Assembly: GCA_964057225.1 (NCBI GenBank)
Contig: OZ059897.1
Location: 7,812,001-7,876,000, forward strand
Length of the DNA: 64,000 nt
Direction of reading: 5' to 3'
DNA from: Auanema rhodensis
Taxonomy: Eukaryota > Nematoda > Chromadorea > Rhabditida > Rhabditidae
Program-made: the position numbers and the translations under genes
In this document: piece after piece, positions 49,894 through 59,012 of the stretch
Position numbering within the stretch: position 1 is the first letter of the stretch
How the letters are laid out: each line of letters opens with the position of its first letter
Notes under the pieces: generated by a model
Seen by the model: the letters and a program-made list of their open reading frames with translations, nothing else
Databases searched by the model: none
Told to the model about the DNA's origin: nothing

Positions 49894-52800
49894 TTATTCT
49901 TCTTCATTCCTCGGAAGCCATATTTCGTCTTCATTTTCATCTTCTGGCTCTGTATCTATGCTATCCTTGTTGTTCCTGTTGATCACTTCTATTATTTCGA
50001 TGTCGCTATCTTCTTCTGCTTGACTTTCTCGAAACCTTGCGCGAGTGTTGTAAGAGATGTTTTGTGAAGCAGGAGAGAAGATTTTCAAGTTATCTTTGTG
50101 GATATCTTGTAGTTTTCCTGATGAATTTCTGATTTGAACTTTTGATCCTTCTACGTTGATGACTTCGCATGGTCCATCATAGCTTTTCCGAAGCTTTTGG
50201 CCGATTTGGTGTGATTTTATAGTCGTCATCACCATGTCGCCCGGTTGAATGTCTCTATGGTGTGCTCTTTGCGTTCTATCTTTCTTCTTTTTCGCATTTT
50301 CTTGATTTTTAGCTATGCGGTTCTTTATTATTTCGTCTCTCTTGTCCATATCTGGTCTTCTTTGGAGTAATTCTTCAGAAATTTCTTGAATTTTGGTGAT
50401 CGTTTCTGGTAATTCAGCGTCCATTGACATTCTGCATTCTTTACCGAATAATGCAATGTATGGCGCAATCCCTGTAGTCGCGTGCTGAATATTGTTAATA
50501 GCAAAAGTGATTTTTGGTAATACAGTATCCCAGTCACTAAGGTCCTCTTTTAAGTAGTGGGTTAATCCTTCTTCGAGGGTTCGGTGAAGTCTTTCCACTT
50601 GTCCATTTGAGTTCTTTTGGTGTGGTAGTGTTGGTTCATGTTTGATTCCAAGTTTAGTACACATTTCTTCGAACTTTTTAGATACAAAGTTTGAACCTCT
50701 ATCGGTGATCAAGCGATGGGGTGGTCCAAAAATGTAAACGAAATGTCTTAGAAATCGATCAATTGTGATTTCCGTTGTTATTTGTGGTACAGCAATTGTT
50801 GTTGACCATTTTGTAAATGCGTCTTGCATGGTAATGACGTAGGTACAGTTTCTTTTTGAAGGGGGAAATGGTCCCATTACGTCCATGTGGACTCGTTCAA
50901 ATGGCTTGCTTGGTATCTCAAAATGACCTATTGGTTGTACCGTCATGGAATGTGGATCTTTTTTTCTTTGAGCACATTTAATGCAGTTCTTGATGAATAT
51001 AGTAATGTCGTTCTGCATATTTGTCCAATAGAATCTTCTTAGAATTGCTTCTTTTGTTTTAATAATTCCTTGATGTGCTGCAATTGTAGGATCCTCATGA
51101 AAAACTTTGATTATTTCCTCAATTATGGGGTGTTCTTGTGGTATTACGATAGCGGGTTGTGGCTTTTTGTCTGTTGGTTTTGTATAGAGCAAGTCATTTA
51201 TGACACAATATCTGTCATTAGCTGTCATGTTCTTTTGTGCTCTATATTCAATCTCCGCTATCGTCCGTTTAATCCAAGGGGTGCTTAGTTGAATTTCCTT
51301 TATTGTTGGTGTATTTATGGCGTTAATGTGAATTTCTTCCATTTTCTTCTTCTTTGTTTCCGGCTTAGCATCGTTAGCTTCTTCACCTATATATCGAGAT
51401 AGAGCATCGCATACTTTATTTAATTGGCCTGCGCGATATTTTATTTCAATATCATATTCTTGGATGACCAGCTGGAACTTCGCAAGACGACCAAATAAGT
51501 CTCTGCGTGTCATTAAGCTGGTAAGAGGTCGATGGTCCGTAATACATATAGTATGAGTTCCAAGAATGTATGTACGGAATTGATTTAATGCATATACAAG
51601 GCCTAATGCTTCTATCTCGATTGGTGCGTAGTTACGTTCGGCTTTAACTAGTTTTCTGCTTGCAAATGCGATAGGGTGTAGATTTTTCAGAGGTTGTTTT
51701 GGATCTTCCGGTTGTAATAATACAGCACCTATGGCGATGTTACTACCGTCGCTTTCAACTATAAACAAGCGGTCCGATTTAGGTGGGCTTAAAACGGGTG
51801 CCTGTATTAAACTTCTTTTAAGGAGGTCTAAAGCTTCTTGATGTTTGTTTTCCCATTTGAATTCAGTATCTGCCTTTGTCAGATCGTATAAAGGGCTTGC
51901 GATACGTGCAAAATCTTTCATGAATTTGCGAAAGAATCCAACCATTCCCAAGAATGCTCGTACACCTGTTGCATTCTTTGGTGCCGGATAATCTTGTATG
52001 GCGGCGACTTTTTGAGGGTCAGGTTTTATACCTTGACGTCCTACAATAAGTCCTAGAAATTTCACTTCTGGTTGAGCAAAAGCGCATTTCTTAAGCTTTA
52101 TCTTCATTCCCAATTCTTCTACTGCTTGCAGTAAATCATCGATATCTTTGAGATGTTGTTCTCTTGTATCAGATATAACTAATAGATCGTCCAAATAAAC
52201 AAATAGTTTACAAGAACATTTACTTTGCAAATACCTTACTGCTGTTTGAAAGGTATGAGGGGCTCCACAAAGGCCCATCGGCATCCGTTTGTACTGGTAT
52301 GTGCCGGATGTGGTCGTAAATGCTGTTAGTGGTCGATCTGATTTTCTCAAGGATATTTGAAAAAATCCTGACACTAAATCGAAGTTTGAGAAAAATTGGG
52401 CGCCTGCTGCCAAATCAACTATGTCAGAAATGCTTGGAATGACATAAGTTTGCTTGCGTGTGACATTATTTAAAGCTCGAAAATCTGTCACAAACCTATA
52501 CGTGTCATCTTTCTTCTTAACTAGTACTACAGGGCTATTAAATAGAGATGTAGAAGGCTCTATTATGCCTTGCTCAAGCATTTCTTTGACTTGTTTTTCA
52601 ATTTCTTCCTGTTTTCCTAAGGGAATACGTGTTATTCTCGGCTTTGGCATATCCATATCTGTTCTCAATGGTATGGTATGCTCTATAGGACCTTTAAATA
52701 AGCCTATTTTCCTGTCCTCGTTAAGAAATGCCTCACGATGGCTTTCAATTATTTTTGTAAGCTCATGTTTTTCTTCTTTCGTGAGATCAGCATTCTCTAG

Positions 52801-55800
52801 ATCAAGATCTTTTATGAAGTCTCTTGGAAAATATGGTAGTTTACTCTCCCAATCGGCCTCTGGCGGAACATATGGTAGAATTGGCTTATGCTTAAAGGGT
52901 TCACAAGCCGGAATTTCTCCAATTATTGCCTGTCCGATGACTGAATTAGCTTCCATAGCTATTGTTTCATCGGTATTGTTACGGAACATAACATATACTC
53001 CACTGGTATCACGAAACGCAGTTGGATATAATGATTTTAATGCGCTTCCACTATCCCCTAAGACAACCACTTCGTTAGATTCTAGTGGTTTATCTGTCTT
53101 TATTGGGATAGGTGCCTCTTCATCAGGCTTTAATGTTTTTGTTCTTAAATTAATGATATTCACAGTTATCTCCGTATGCTTAATAGATTCGTTTCCTATT
53201 AATGGGATGGCATTGTTTCCAATCTCCAACCTCTTCTTGGATGGTTTAAGGCTGACGTCGATGTTTTCGCTGTCAAGCGCTTTCATGAAATCTAGTCCAA
53301 TTAAAGCGGGAGCAGGACAGTCATGATCGTTTGAGACCAAAAAGGTGTGTTCGATCTCGTAACCGGCAATTTCAATTACAAGATTTATCTTTCCATAAAA
53401 TGTGAAAGTGGACTTGTTGGCTGCCATCGCTACTAAATGTCTCTTCTTGACATTTTCGGCCATGTTCAGATATTTGAGGGTGGAGAGCCTAACATATGAC
53501 ACTGATGAGCCTGAATCCCATAAAGCTAAAATCAGTTTATCTTCAACTGATATATATATTAATGGTAACTTTGTTTCCGCTGATACAATAGAAGCAACAA
53601 ATGGTATTGCGATTGGAATAAATGTTACTAAAGCAGGATAGTATTGCTTCATGATGTTATCTGGCATCTGTTGGTCTGGGCGGCTTACAAGTTCCAATGT
53701 TTCTTCATAGCTTGGGGGCTCATTATCTATTTCGTGGACATGCATTACGGTTAGTGGAGTGGCTCTGAAGAACCAAAATTTAGCAACAACGAAAAGAATT
53801 ATTAATACTGCGGCAATCGTAACCATTGATCCTATGAAGATGAGTGTTCTCTCAATTGATCCTATTAGAAATTGCTTTACGCTAGTCCAGGCGGAAGTTG
53901 TGAACTCAGCTGCTTTAGAGATATAGTCACTGCCCTTTTTCAAAAGATTAAAGGCGGACGTAATTTTTGGATCGTTGTGAATAGTATGTAAAACATGGTT
54001 CTGTCGTATGGATGCTAAACTTGCTCCATATGCAATAGCTGTTGACATTGAGTAAACTCTCAATGATAAATTGGTGTATAAGTTAGCGCCTGTGAACTTT
54101 AAAGGTGTTAATTGGTGGTATTGCGCTTTATCAAAGAGTGATATTGGTTTTACTTCAACCGATCCATTTATATTTATCCATTCTCCATTTTGATAGTATA
54201 CATCTGTGGGTACATGTTCGCAATCTATCTCTTTTCCATGTGTTAATAAGTCTCTTGATCCTGGAGCAGCAAAATATAATCTCTCATCTTCTGTTATTAC
54301 TGGTGTTTCCAAATAGCATGTATCATTGATCTTATGATTATGATAAACAGCTTTAGGTTGAAGAGGTAGGCATATATGAACATGAACTATATCGCTGCCT
54401 ACGAAACGGGCTGCAATATCCTCTCTTCCTAAAATAGTCCTCATTGCTATTGTAGGTTCTATGTGTAAAATAGAACGCCATAGCTCGAGGTATCTATTTT
54501 GAATCTCACATATGGATTCATAAGATTCCATGAAATGTTTCTGTAGCTCTTCTTGTATGAGTGTTGTTGTATATTGTAGATGATCTTGAGCTATTCTGCG
54601 AGATACGTTGAGGTTGAATTGTATTTCGTTGTTCACTTTTGACGCTGTATACGTTGCCTGAGCCTGAATTTCTCTGGTTTCTACGGGTGGAGATGATGTT
54701 CTTTGTTTCCTTAAGATTCGTGACGCCGTGTCAGTGACTGTTGCTAATGTTGTTGGCGAGAGAGTCGTAGTTATCGCGGCTGTTGTCGTCTCAACTGTGG
54801 TTGTCGTCGGAATCCGAGTCGTATGGCTTTTAGTTGTCTCCTGAACTAGTGAAGCGGGTTTGTCCGTTGTTGTCGTTAATGACAGTCTTCTAGTCAGATA
54901 AGGCGGTGTTTCAATATCCTCTAACAGTGGTAAAAATGTTTTTATAAGTAGCTGGCGTGTATCTGCGCTTGGGTTTTGAATGCGAGGGTGGGGCCCTATC
55001 GATATACCGTAGTTAGAATCTTTATCTCGATATAATTTGTTGGTATCTGGCACATTGATTGTTAATTGTCGGAACTTTTCATCATCTACGGCTGCTGCTG
55101 TTTTATTTGGCCTTATTACTCGCAATGTCATCAAGTTATGGTATAAGTAAAGAGTGTTTCTAAGTACTATACGCTCATCAGCATTGTCAGTTGTTAGAGT
55201 TGGTCGGATCGGCGGCATGTTCACAAAGGATTTTAAAACCTCTTGCCTTGATGGTACCGACAGATTGTTTTCAAATATTACCGGTGTATAAGCTAACTCC
55301 ATCGCTATGCTTTCGGCTCTTTCACGGTAGGATCCGTCTTTTTCTAGCAGTTTTTCGTCAAATTCGTGTGCTGTTAATCTGTCACCTATCTGTTCTAATA
55401 ATTGTTGTGAGGTTAAATACCGTATAGCGCCGCGAGTGGTTGCTGCCAGTTCCTTTTGCGCAAGAAAATAAAGTATTGCTTCCTCAGGGTCGTGTATTTC
55501 GTATGTTTGAAGGAAACGTTGTATGGATTTATCAGATACGGGACTTCTTAAGAAGAAATAAAACTTCTCGGGATGTGCTGAAACCCAGTCAATAATTGAA
55601 TATGAAGGGTTGACAGCTCGTCTGGCCTTTATAAGCGGTATTATCTGATAAATACCAGGATTACTCATCACCGGTCGTAAGAAAGGATAAGGACAAATAT
55701 TTAATATTAAAGTTTCAAAATCTTCCTGTTTTTGTATCCACTCCTTGTTTAATTCAACCGTGCATTCCGCAATTGCTCTTTTATCTCTTTTCGCCGGAAG

Positions 55801-58599
55801 TTTCTTATATTCTCTCTCTATTAAAACATGGATATTGGTGTCATTTGGGTACTGTGGTAAGAGAATGTAATTGCCAGTTGTGGTGTGGAAGATTGGCTGT
55901 TTAAAACAAGAAGATATTTGCTTCGGTATCTCTTTTTGATCGATTACAAGGGCTGATTGAGTGGTTGGTAACAGAATAATGCCGTCTCCAATTATCACAT
56001 CATATTCACTCATGTCGATATAGTTGCATCGATATTCATAAGGCTGTTTCTCCCATATGATGATTGAGGTATCTGATGCACATTCTCCATGATGCGCTAA
56101 GCATCCTTCAGTATTTAGTATTAAATTGGAGATTATAGTTTCATCTGGCATCCGTGTCATAACCCCTCTTTCGATAACCAATCTGGCTTTCTCTTCACAT
56201 AGTTCATTATTAAAAGATCGGCCTGGCGAGAAGGAAGGCTCGTCAGTTGCATATGTTATGCTGTCGATCTTCTTTAATTCACTCCAATTCCATCTTCTAT
56301 CTCTCACTGCCAGTCTGCATTCTGCAGCTGGTATCTTTTCAATTCTCGCTATCGTTGTATTGGTATCTCTAAGGAACAAAAGGTCTCTGATACACATTTT
56401 ATGAATTTCTTTGGAGCATCTCCATGCATCCCATTCATGTGCCGTTTGATTCCTTGTATAAAGATGAACTTTTGTTCGTAAGATATGCTTTATTGGTGGT
56501 AATAAGCATTTTCGGAGAGATGGGGGACGGAGAAGGGCTCCTCCAGTAGCTTTAGTACATAGCTGGTATGCTTCAGCTGTTGTAACCAGTGATAAGATTA
56601 CTGATAAAGCTACGGCTAAAGTCAAAGGAGATATCAGAGTCAAATTATTGACTCTTGAGCCTCTACCTCTGCCTCTATTGTTGTTATTTCCCCTAAAGGT
56701 ACTGTTATTTCTCTGTCTATTATTGCTCATTTCTTGATTTTGTGATGCATTATGGCTTCTTTGATACCCATTTTGATTTTGATTCTGATAATTTCGACCG
56801 CGGTCACCAAAATTGCGGTTCCTAGCAAATGGGTTTTGGAAATTCCAGCCTTTTTGATTTTTTGAAAATTTATGATAATTTTGATTGTTTTGAAAGTTTG
56901 GATGATAATTGTTATAATTATTATAATTTTGATAATTTTTATTATTAAAAGATTGATAACCTCTTGCCATACCTCTCCCACCATTGTTTCTGCGCGGGGG
57001 GAAAGTTCTTTCAATTGCGTTAACCAATAGCGCCTGAGGGTCTGCTACTTGGTTTGCAATTGATTCCTCCCAGCGAGCACTATCAACAGCCTCAGCAAAA
57101 GTTTTGGGTTTTGCTCGAATTACCCCTGGGCGTATCGTATTTTTCAAGCCTCTCAAAAATGTGGACCTCAGAATGTGATCTTTATGAGTATCACTATTAG
57201 AGAAAGCATTTAAGCTGAGGTTTCTTAACGTTTGTGCAAAACCATCAATTGATAAATCGCCTTGAGTGCTGTTTTGAAGTGTGATAAGGGCAGGGTCTTG
57301 ATTGTATTCGGGACACAGCTTGGATGTTAACTCTTCTATTAGGGTAACCCAAGGTCCAGCAGTTCTGACCTTGTCAGGTAGCTCTAAATAAGCTTCCTCT
57401 GCTCTATCATTTTTCAATAGTAATGGTAAAATAGTTAGTCTTTCGGGCATCACTAAGCCTAAGGCGTTAGAAAAGGTATTAAACTTTGCCACGAAATCTC
57501 TAAAGTTACGACTTCCGTCGTATATGGGGCAATAAGGTGAGCTTAATGCGTGCGCAATGGTAGATTTACCAGCTCCCGGAAGACGTGGTGTCTCCGTCAT
57601 GGTTGGTATATCCTCAGGGTATGTGCGAGATGACGTAATCCCTTTACTGCCTGAGCTTCTCGCCGTTAAATTCTTACCTCCCTTTTTCGAGTTACCAGAT
57701 GTTGGATAACTAATGGTAGGGGCGGCTGAGGAGAACCGCTTCCCTGGGAGTTTGATAATTCGACTCGTTGCCTGAGGCGTCGAATGTATTGATACGCTTG
57801 AGCTGGGTATAGCGCTATCTGACTTATTAAGGGTTGGGTTGGAGGATACGTGAAGAGAGTTATCAACTTGTTCTGTTGTTACCTCCCCTGGAGACAAATT
57901 CAAAACTTTTATTAAGCGAGCTGTTAAAGATTTCTTACTTTTGAACTTATCAGTAGTTAGTGATAAGGGCAAAACTTCGGTAATTTCCTGATTTGGTTCT
58001 ACGGGATTATTAGAGGTTGAGCGCCTACGCGGTGTATTAGTTTTTCTTTTATTAATTTTTTTAGAATCAAGCTTTTTCGAATCAAGCTTATCAGTGATAA
58101 CTGATAAGGGTGATTTGCGAATAGTGAGAGATGAGGTTTTATTAAGTTGTGAGTTTTCTATCGGAGTGGAAAATGCCTGCGGTGTTAGAGTTAGTTCAAA
58201 AGAAGATGCAAGATCGTTATCAGTATTAACTGATAAAGTTGATAAGTTTAGGTGGGGAGTGGCTGGTGAAGTATTAGAGGTTATTTGTTTTGGTTTTTGA
58301 ATTTTTTGAATCTTTTTATTACTTTTAAAAGAGTGTACCTTTGGAGTTGAAGCTGAAGTTTGAATATTGTAGTCCTGAATATAGAAATCAGGGTCCTCCT
58401 CGGTGTTGTCCGGAGGTGAATACGTGCCTTCTCGAGGAATGAAGGTTTTCTCGACTTTGGGTTTTACCTCTTGTTCAGGCTCTTCAATCTGAACACTGAG
58501 GAGTCGAGTGCGGCTTCTGGTTCGACTGGCGACTGCGATGTCGTCACTGGACTCAGAAGGGTATAGAGCAGGGACGGCCGAAGAGTATCTTCGTGCCAC
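49894..58599 (-). CDS. Gag-envelope-Pol polyprotein, single 2901-residue frame
   Basis: One open frame with no internal stop, in the order Gag (1-649), membrane glycoprotein (about 650-1650), aspartic protease (DSGS at 1695), reverse transcriptase (YLDD at 2135-2138), RNase H (ESDGS around 2284) and integrase (2480-2830). Integrase has an H-H-C-C zinc motif with CIKC at 2539-2542 and D2573, D2633, E2669, a D,D-35-E triad. A GPY/F-like module (RKSYDGPCEV...) follows. All parts share one frame, so no ribosomal frameshift is needed. The glycoprotein must enter the ER while Gag and Pol work in the cytosol. That needs internal signal recognition, or spliced mRNAs that I cannot confirm. The start at 58599 is the first Met of the frame, and the leader upstream is 1.93 kb. 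Confidence 0.93.
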   Translation of the reverse strand: MARRYSSAVPALYPSESSDDIAVASRTRSRTRLLSVQIEEPEQEVKPKVEKTFIPREGTYSPPDNTEEDPDFYIQDYNIQTSASTPKVHSFKSNKKIQKIQKPKQITSNTSPATPHLNLSTLSVNTDNDLASSFELTLTPQAFSTPIENSQLNKTSSLTIRKSPLSVITDKLDSKKLDSKKINKRKTNTPRRRSTSNNPVEPNQEITEVLPLSLTTDKFKSKKSLTARLIKVLNLSPGEVTTEQVDNSLHVSSNPTLNKSDSAIPSSSVSIHSTPQATSRIIKLPGKRFSSAAPTISYPTSGNSKKGGKNLTARSSGSKGITSSRTYPEDIPTMTETPRLPGAGKSTIAHALSSPYCPIYDGSRNFRDFVAKFNTFSNALGLVMPERLTILPLLLKNDRAEEAYLELPDKVRTAGPWVTLIEELTSKLCPEYNQDPALITLQNSTQGDLSIDGFAQTLRNLSLNAFSNSDTHKDHILRSTFLRGLKNTIRPGVIRAKPKTFAEAVDSARWEESIANQVADPQALLVNAIERTFPPRRNNGGRGMARGYQSFNNKNYQNYNNYNNYHPNFQNNQNYHKFSKNQKGWNFQNPFARNRNFGDRGRNYQNQNQNGYQRSHNASQNQEMSNNRQRNNSTFRGNNNNRGRGRGSRVNNLTLISPLTLAVALSVILSLVTTAEAYQLCTKATGGALLRPPSLRKCLLPPIKHILRTKVHLYTRNQTAHEWDAWRCSKEIHKMCIRDLLFLRDTNTTIARIEKIPAAECRLAVRDRRWNWSELKKIDSITYATDEPSFSPGRSFNNELCEEKARLVIERGVMTRMPDETIISNLILNTEGCLAHHGECASDTSIIIWEKQPYEYRCNYIDMSEYDVIIGDGIILLPTTQSALVIDQKEIPKQISSCFKQPIFHTTTGNYILLPQYPNDTNIHVLIEREYKKLPAKRDKRAIAECTVELNKEWIQKQEDFETLILNICPYPFLRPVMSNPGIYQIIPLIKARRAVNPSYSIIDWVSAHPEKFYFFLRSPVSDKSIQRFLQTYEIHDPEEAILYFLAQKELAATTRGAIRYLTSQQLLEQIGDRLTAHEFDEKLLEKDGSYRERAESIAMELAYTPVIFENNLSVPSRQEVLKSFVNMPPIRPTLTTDNADERIVLRNTLYLYHNLMTLRVIRPNKTAAAVDDEKFRQLTINVPDTNKLYRDKDSNYGISIGPHPRIQNPSADTRQLLIKTFLPLLEDIETPPYLTRRLSLTTTTDKPASLVQETTKSHTTRIPTTTTVETTTAAITTTLSPTTLATVTDTASRILRKQRTSSPPVETREIQAQATYTASKVNNEIQFNLNVSRRIAQDHLQYTTTLIQEELQKHFMESYESICEIQNRYLELWRSILHIEPTIAMRTILGREDIAARFVGSDIVHVHICLPLQPKAVYHNHKINDTCYLETPVITEDERLYFAAPGSRDLLTHGKEIDCEHVPTDVYYQNGEWININGSVEVKPISLFDKAQYHQLTPLKFTGANLYTNLSLRVYSMSTAIAYGASLASIRQNHVLHTIHNDPKITSAFNLLKKGSDYISKAAEFTTSAWTSVKQFLIGSIERTLIFIGSMVTIAAVLIILFVVAKFWFFRATPLTVMHVHEIDNEPPSYEETLELVSRPDQQMPDNIMKQYYPALVTFIPIAIPFVASIVSAETKLPLIYISVEDKLILALWDSGSSVSYVRLSTLKYLNMAENVKKRHLVAMAANKSTFTFYGKINLVIEIAGYEIEHTFLVSNDHDCPAPALIGLDFMKALDSENIDVSLKPSKKRLEIGNNAIPLIGNESIKHTEITVNIINLRTKTLKPDEEAPIPIKTDKPLESNEVVVLGDSGSALKSLYPTAFRDTSGVYVMFRNNTDETIAMEANSVIGQAIIGEIPACEPFKHKPILPYVPPEADWESKLPYFPRDFIKDLDLENADLTKEEKHELTKIIESHREAFLNEDRKIGLFKGPIEHTIPLRTDMDMPKPRITRIPLGKQEEIEKQVKEMLEQGIIEPSTSLFNSPVVLVKKKDDTYRFVTDFRALNNVTRKQTYVIPSISDIVDLAAGAQFFSNFDLVSGFFQISLRKSDRPLTAFTTTSGTYQYKRMPMGLCGAPHTFQTAVRYLQSKCSCKLFVYLDDLLVISDTREQHLKDIDDLLQAVEELGMKIKLKKCAFAQPEVKFLGLIVGRQGIKPDPQKVAAIQDYPAPKNATGVRAFLGMVGFFRKFMKDFARIASPLYDLTKADTEFKWENKHQEALDLLKRSLIQAPVLSPPKSDRLFIVESDGSNIAIGAVLLQPEDPKQPLKNLHPIAFASRKLVKAERNYAPIEIEALGLVYALNQFRTYILGTHTICITDHRPLTSLMTRRDLFGRLAKFQLVIQEYDIEIKYRAGQLNKVCDALSRYIGEEANDAKPETKKKKMEEIHINAINTPTIKEIQLSTPWIKRTIAEIEYRAQKNMTANDRYCVINDLLYTKPTDKKPQPAIVIPQEHPIIEEIIKVFHEDPTIAAHQGIIKTKEAILRRFYWTNMQNDITIFIKNCIKCAQRKKDPHSMTVQPIGHFEIPSKPFERVHMDVMGPFPPSKRNCTYVITMQDAFTKWSTTIAVPQITTEITIDRFLRHFVYIFGPPHRLITDRGSNFVSKKFEEMCTKLGIKHEPTLPHQKNSNGQVERLHRTLEEGLTHYLKEDLSDWDTVLPKITFAINNIQHATTGIAPYIALFGKECRMSMDAELPETITKIQEISEELLQRRPDMDKRDEIIKNRIAKNQENAKKKKDRTQRAHHRDIQPGDMVMTTIKSHQIGQKLRKSYDGPCEVINVEGSKVQIRNSSGKLQDIHKDNLKIFSPASQNISYNTRARFRESQAEEDSDIEIIEVINRNNKDSIDTEPEDENEDEIWLPRNEEE
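50110..51162 (-). other. Integrase region
   Basis: Residues about 2480-2830: zinc-binding HEDPTIAAH...CIKCA; catalytic D2573 (VHMDVMGPF), D2633 (LITDRGSNF) and E2669 (GQVERLH); then a basic helix and a GPY/F-like C-terminal module. No chromodomain is evident. The last 60 residues are acidic. Confidence 0.93.
51400..51792 (-). other. RNase H region
   Basis: Residues about 2270-2400: FIVESDGSNIAIGAVLLQ with D2284, YAPIEIEALGLVYAL with the catalytic Glu, CITDHRPLTSL, and a closing LNKVCDALSRY. Confidence 0.92.
52000..52647 (-). other. Reverse transcriptase region
   Basis: Residues about 1985-2200 with FRALNNVT, MPMGLCGAPHTFQ and LFVYLDDLLVIS. The two metal-binding Asp residues are 2137 and 2138. 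Confidence 0.95.
53230..53562 (-). other. Retropepsin region
   Basis: Residues about 1680-1790. ALWDSGSSVSYV carries the catalytic Asp at 1695 (DSG rather than DTG), and ALIGLDFM is the conserved second hydrophobic motif. A hydrophobic segment at 1655-1674 (ALVTFIPIAIPFVASIVS) directly precedes it, which is unusual for a cytosolic protease. Confidence 0.85.
53680..56652 (-). other. Envelope-like glycoprotein embedded between Gag and Pol, gB-like fusogen
   Basis: Residues 650-1640. Seen in order: a signal-peptide-like helix 654-672 with a small-residue AEA site at 675-677; a Cys-rich ectodomain with several N-x-S/T sites; a furin-like KRDKR at 937-941; a Thr-rich mucin-like stretch at about 1240-1295; a second basic RKQR site just after it (about 1298-1301); a long helical, probably coiled-coil segment containing CEIQNRYLELW; further Cys residues; an amphipathic membrane-proximal region; and a transmembrane helix 1586-1606. 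A short tail follows with a PPSY late-domain motif at 1628-1631. The order (furin loop, central coiled coil with a Cys-Glu-x-Gln-Asn...Leu-Trp pattern, membrane-proximal region, anchor) resembles class III fusion proteins of herpesvirus gB type, which have been reported in nematode Tas-type retroelements. The gB assignment is by pattern and needs a profile search. Confidence 0.75.
56653..58599 (-). other. Gag region of the polyprotein
   Basis: Residues 1-649. The first 340 are Ser/Thr/Pro/Lys-rich and look disordered. A capsid-like helical core runs about 355-520, opening with YDGSRNFRDFVAKF and including LRNLSLNAF and FLRGLKNTIRPGV, as in Ty3/gypsy Gag. The nucleocapsid position (about 540-648) has no CCHC zinc knuckle. 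It is an Asn/Tyr/Phe-rich and Arg/Gly-rich basic segment, including RGRGRGSR just before the envelope signal peptide. Confidence 0.85.
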
Positions 58600-59012
58600 T
58601 TTGGAATCACTCTTGGTTCGGAAAAACCGCGAGTGTTTCGTTATATGGGGGATGTTGACGTTGAATGAGTGACAAGAAATTCGGGTCGGTTATAGGAAAA
58701 GTAAGAAACGTTTGAAGATTGAGACGTGGCGTCTTTCGCCGAGAATCGTTATTAGATGAGAAAGAGTTTTAAAATCTTGGCCTGAGATCTGGCTCCGCCT
58801 ATCTACCGTATTCTCTTTTCTTTATTCTATTTCACAGATGTTCATCAATTATAAATTTTTTTTGGTCTTCGCTCTTTCTAGCCTCAATCTTAATACTTTA
58901 CTCTAATTGAATTCTTGAAAGTATGAGAGAGATTTTCAGTCGTTTTATGTCCCCTTTTTATGCATAAGAATCTTTATATTTGTAGAGCTGAAAAAAAAAA
59001 ATAAATCAAAGA

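Noticed and set aside
52454..53326. 290-residue plus-strand frame
   Set aside because: It is entirely antisense to the protease and reverse transcriptase region of the polyprotein, with no independent support.
56727..57014. 95-residue minus-strand frame rich in Ile
   Set aside because: It is a shifted reading of the Asn/Tyr-rich Gag segment.
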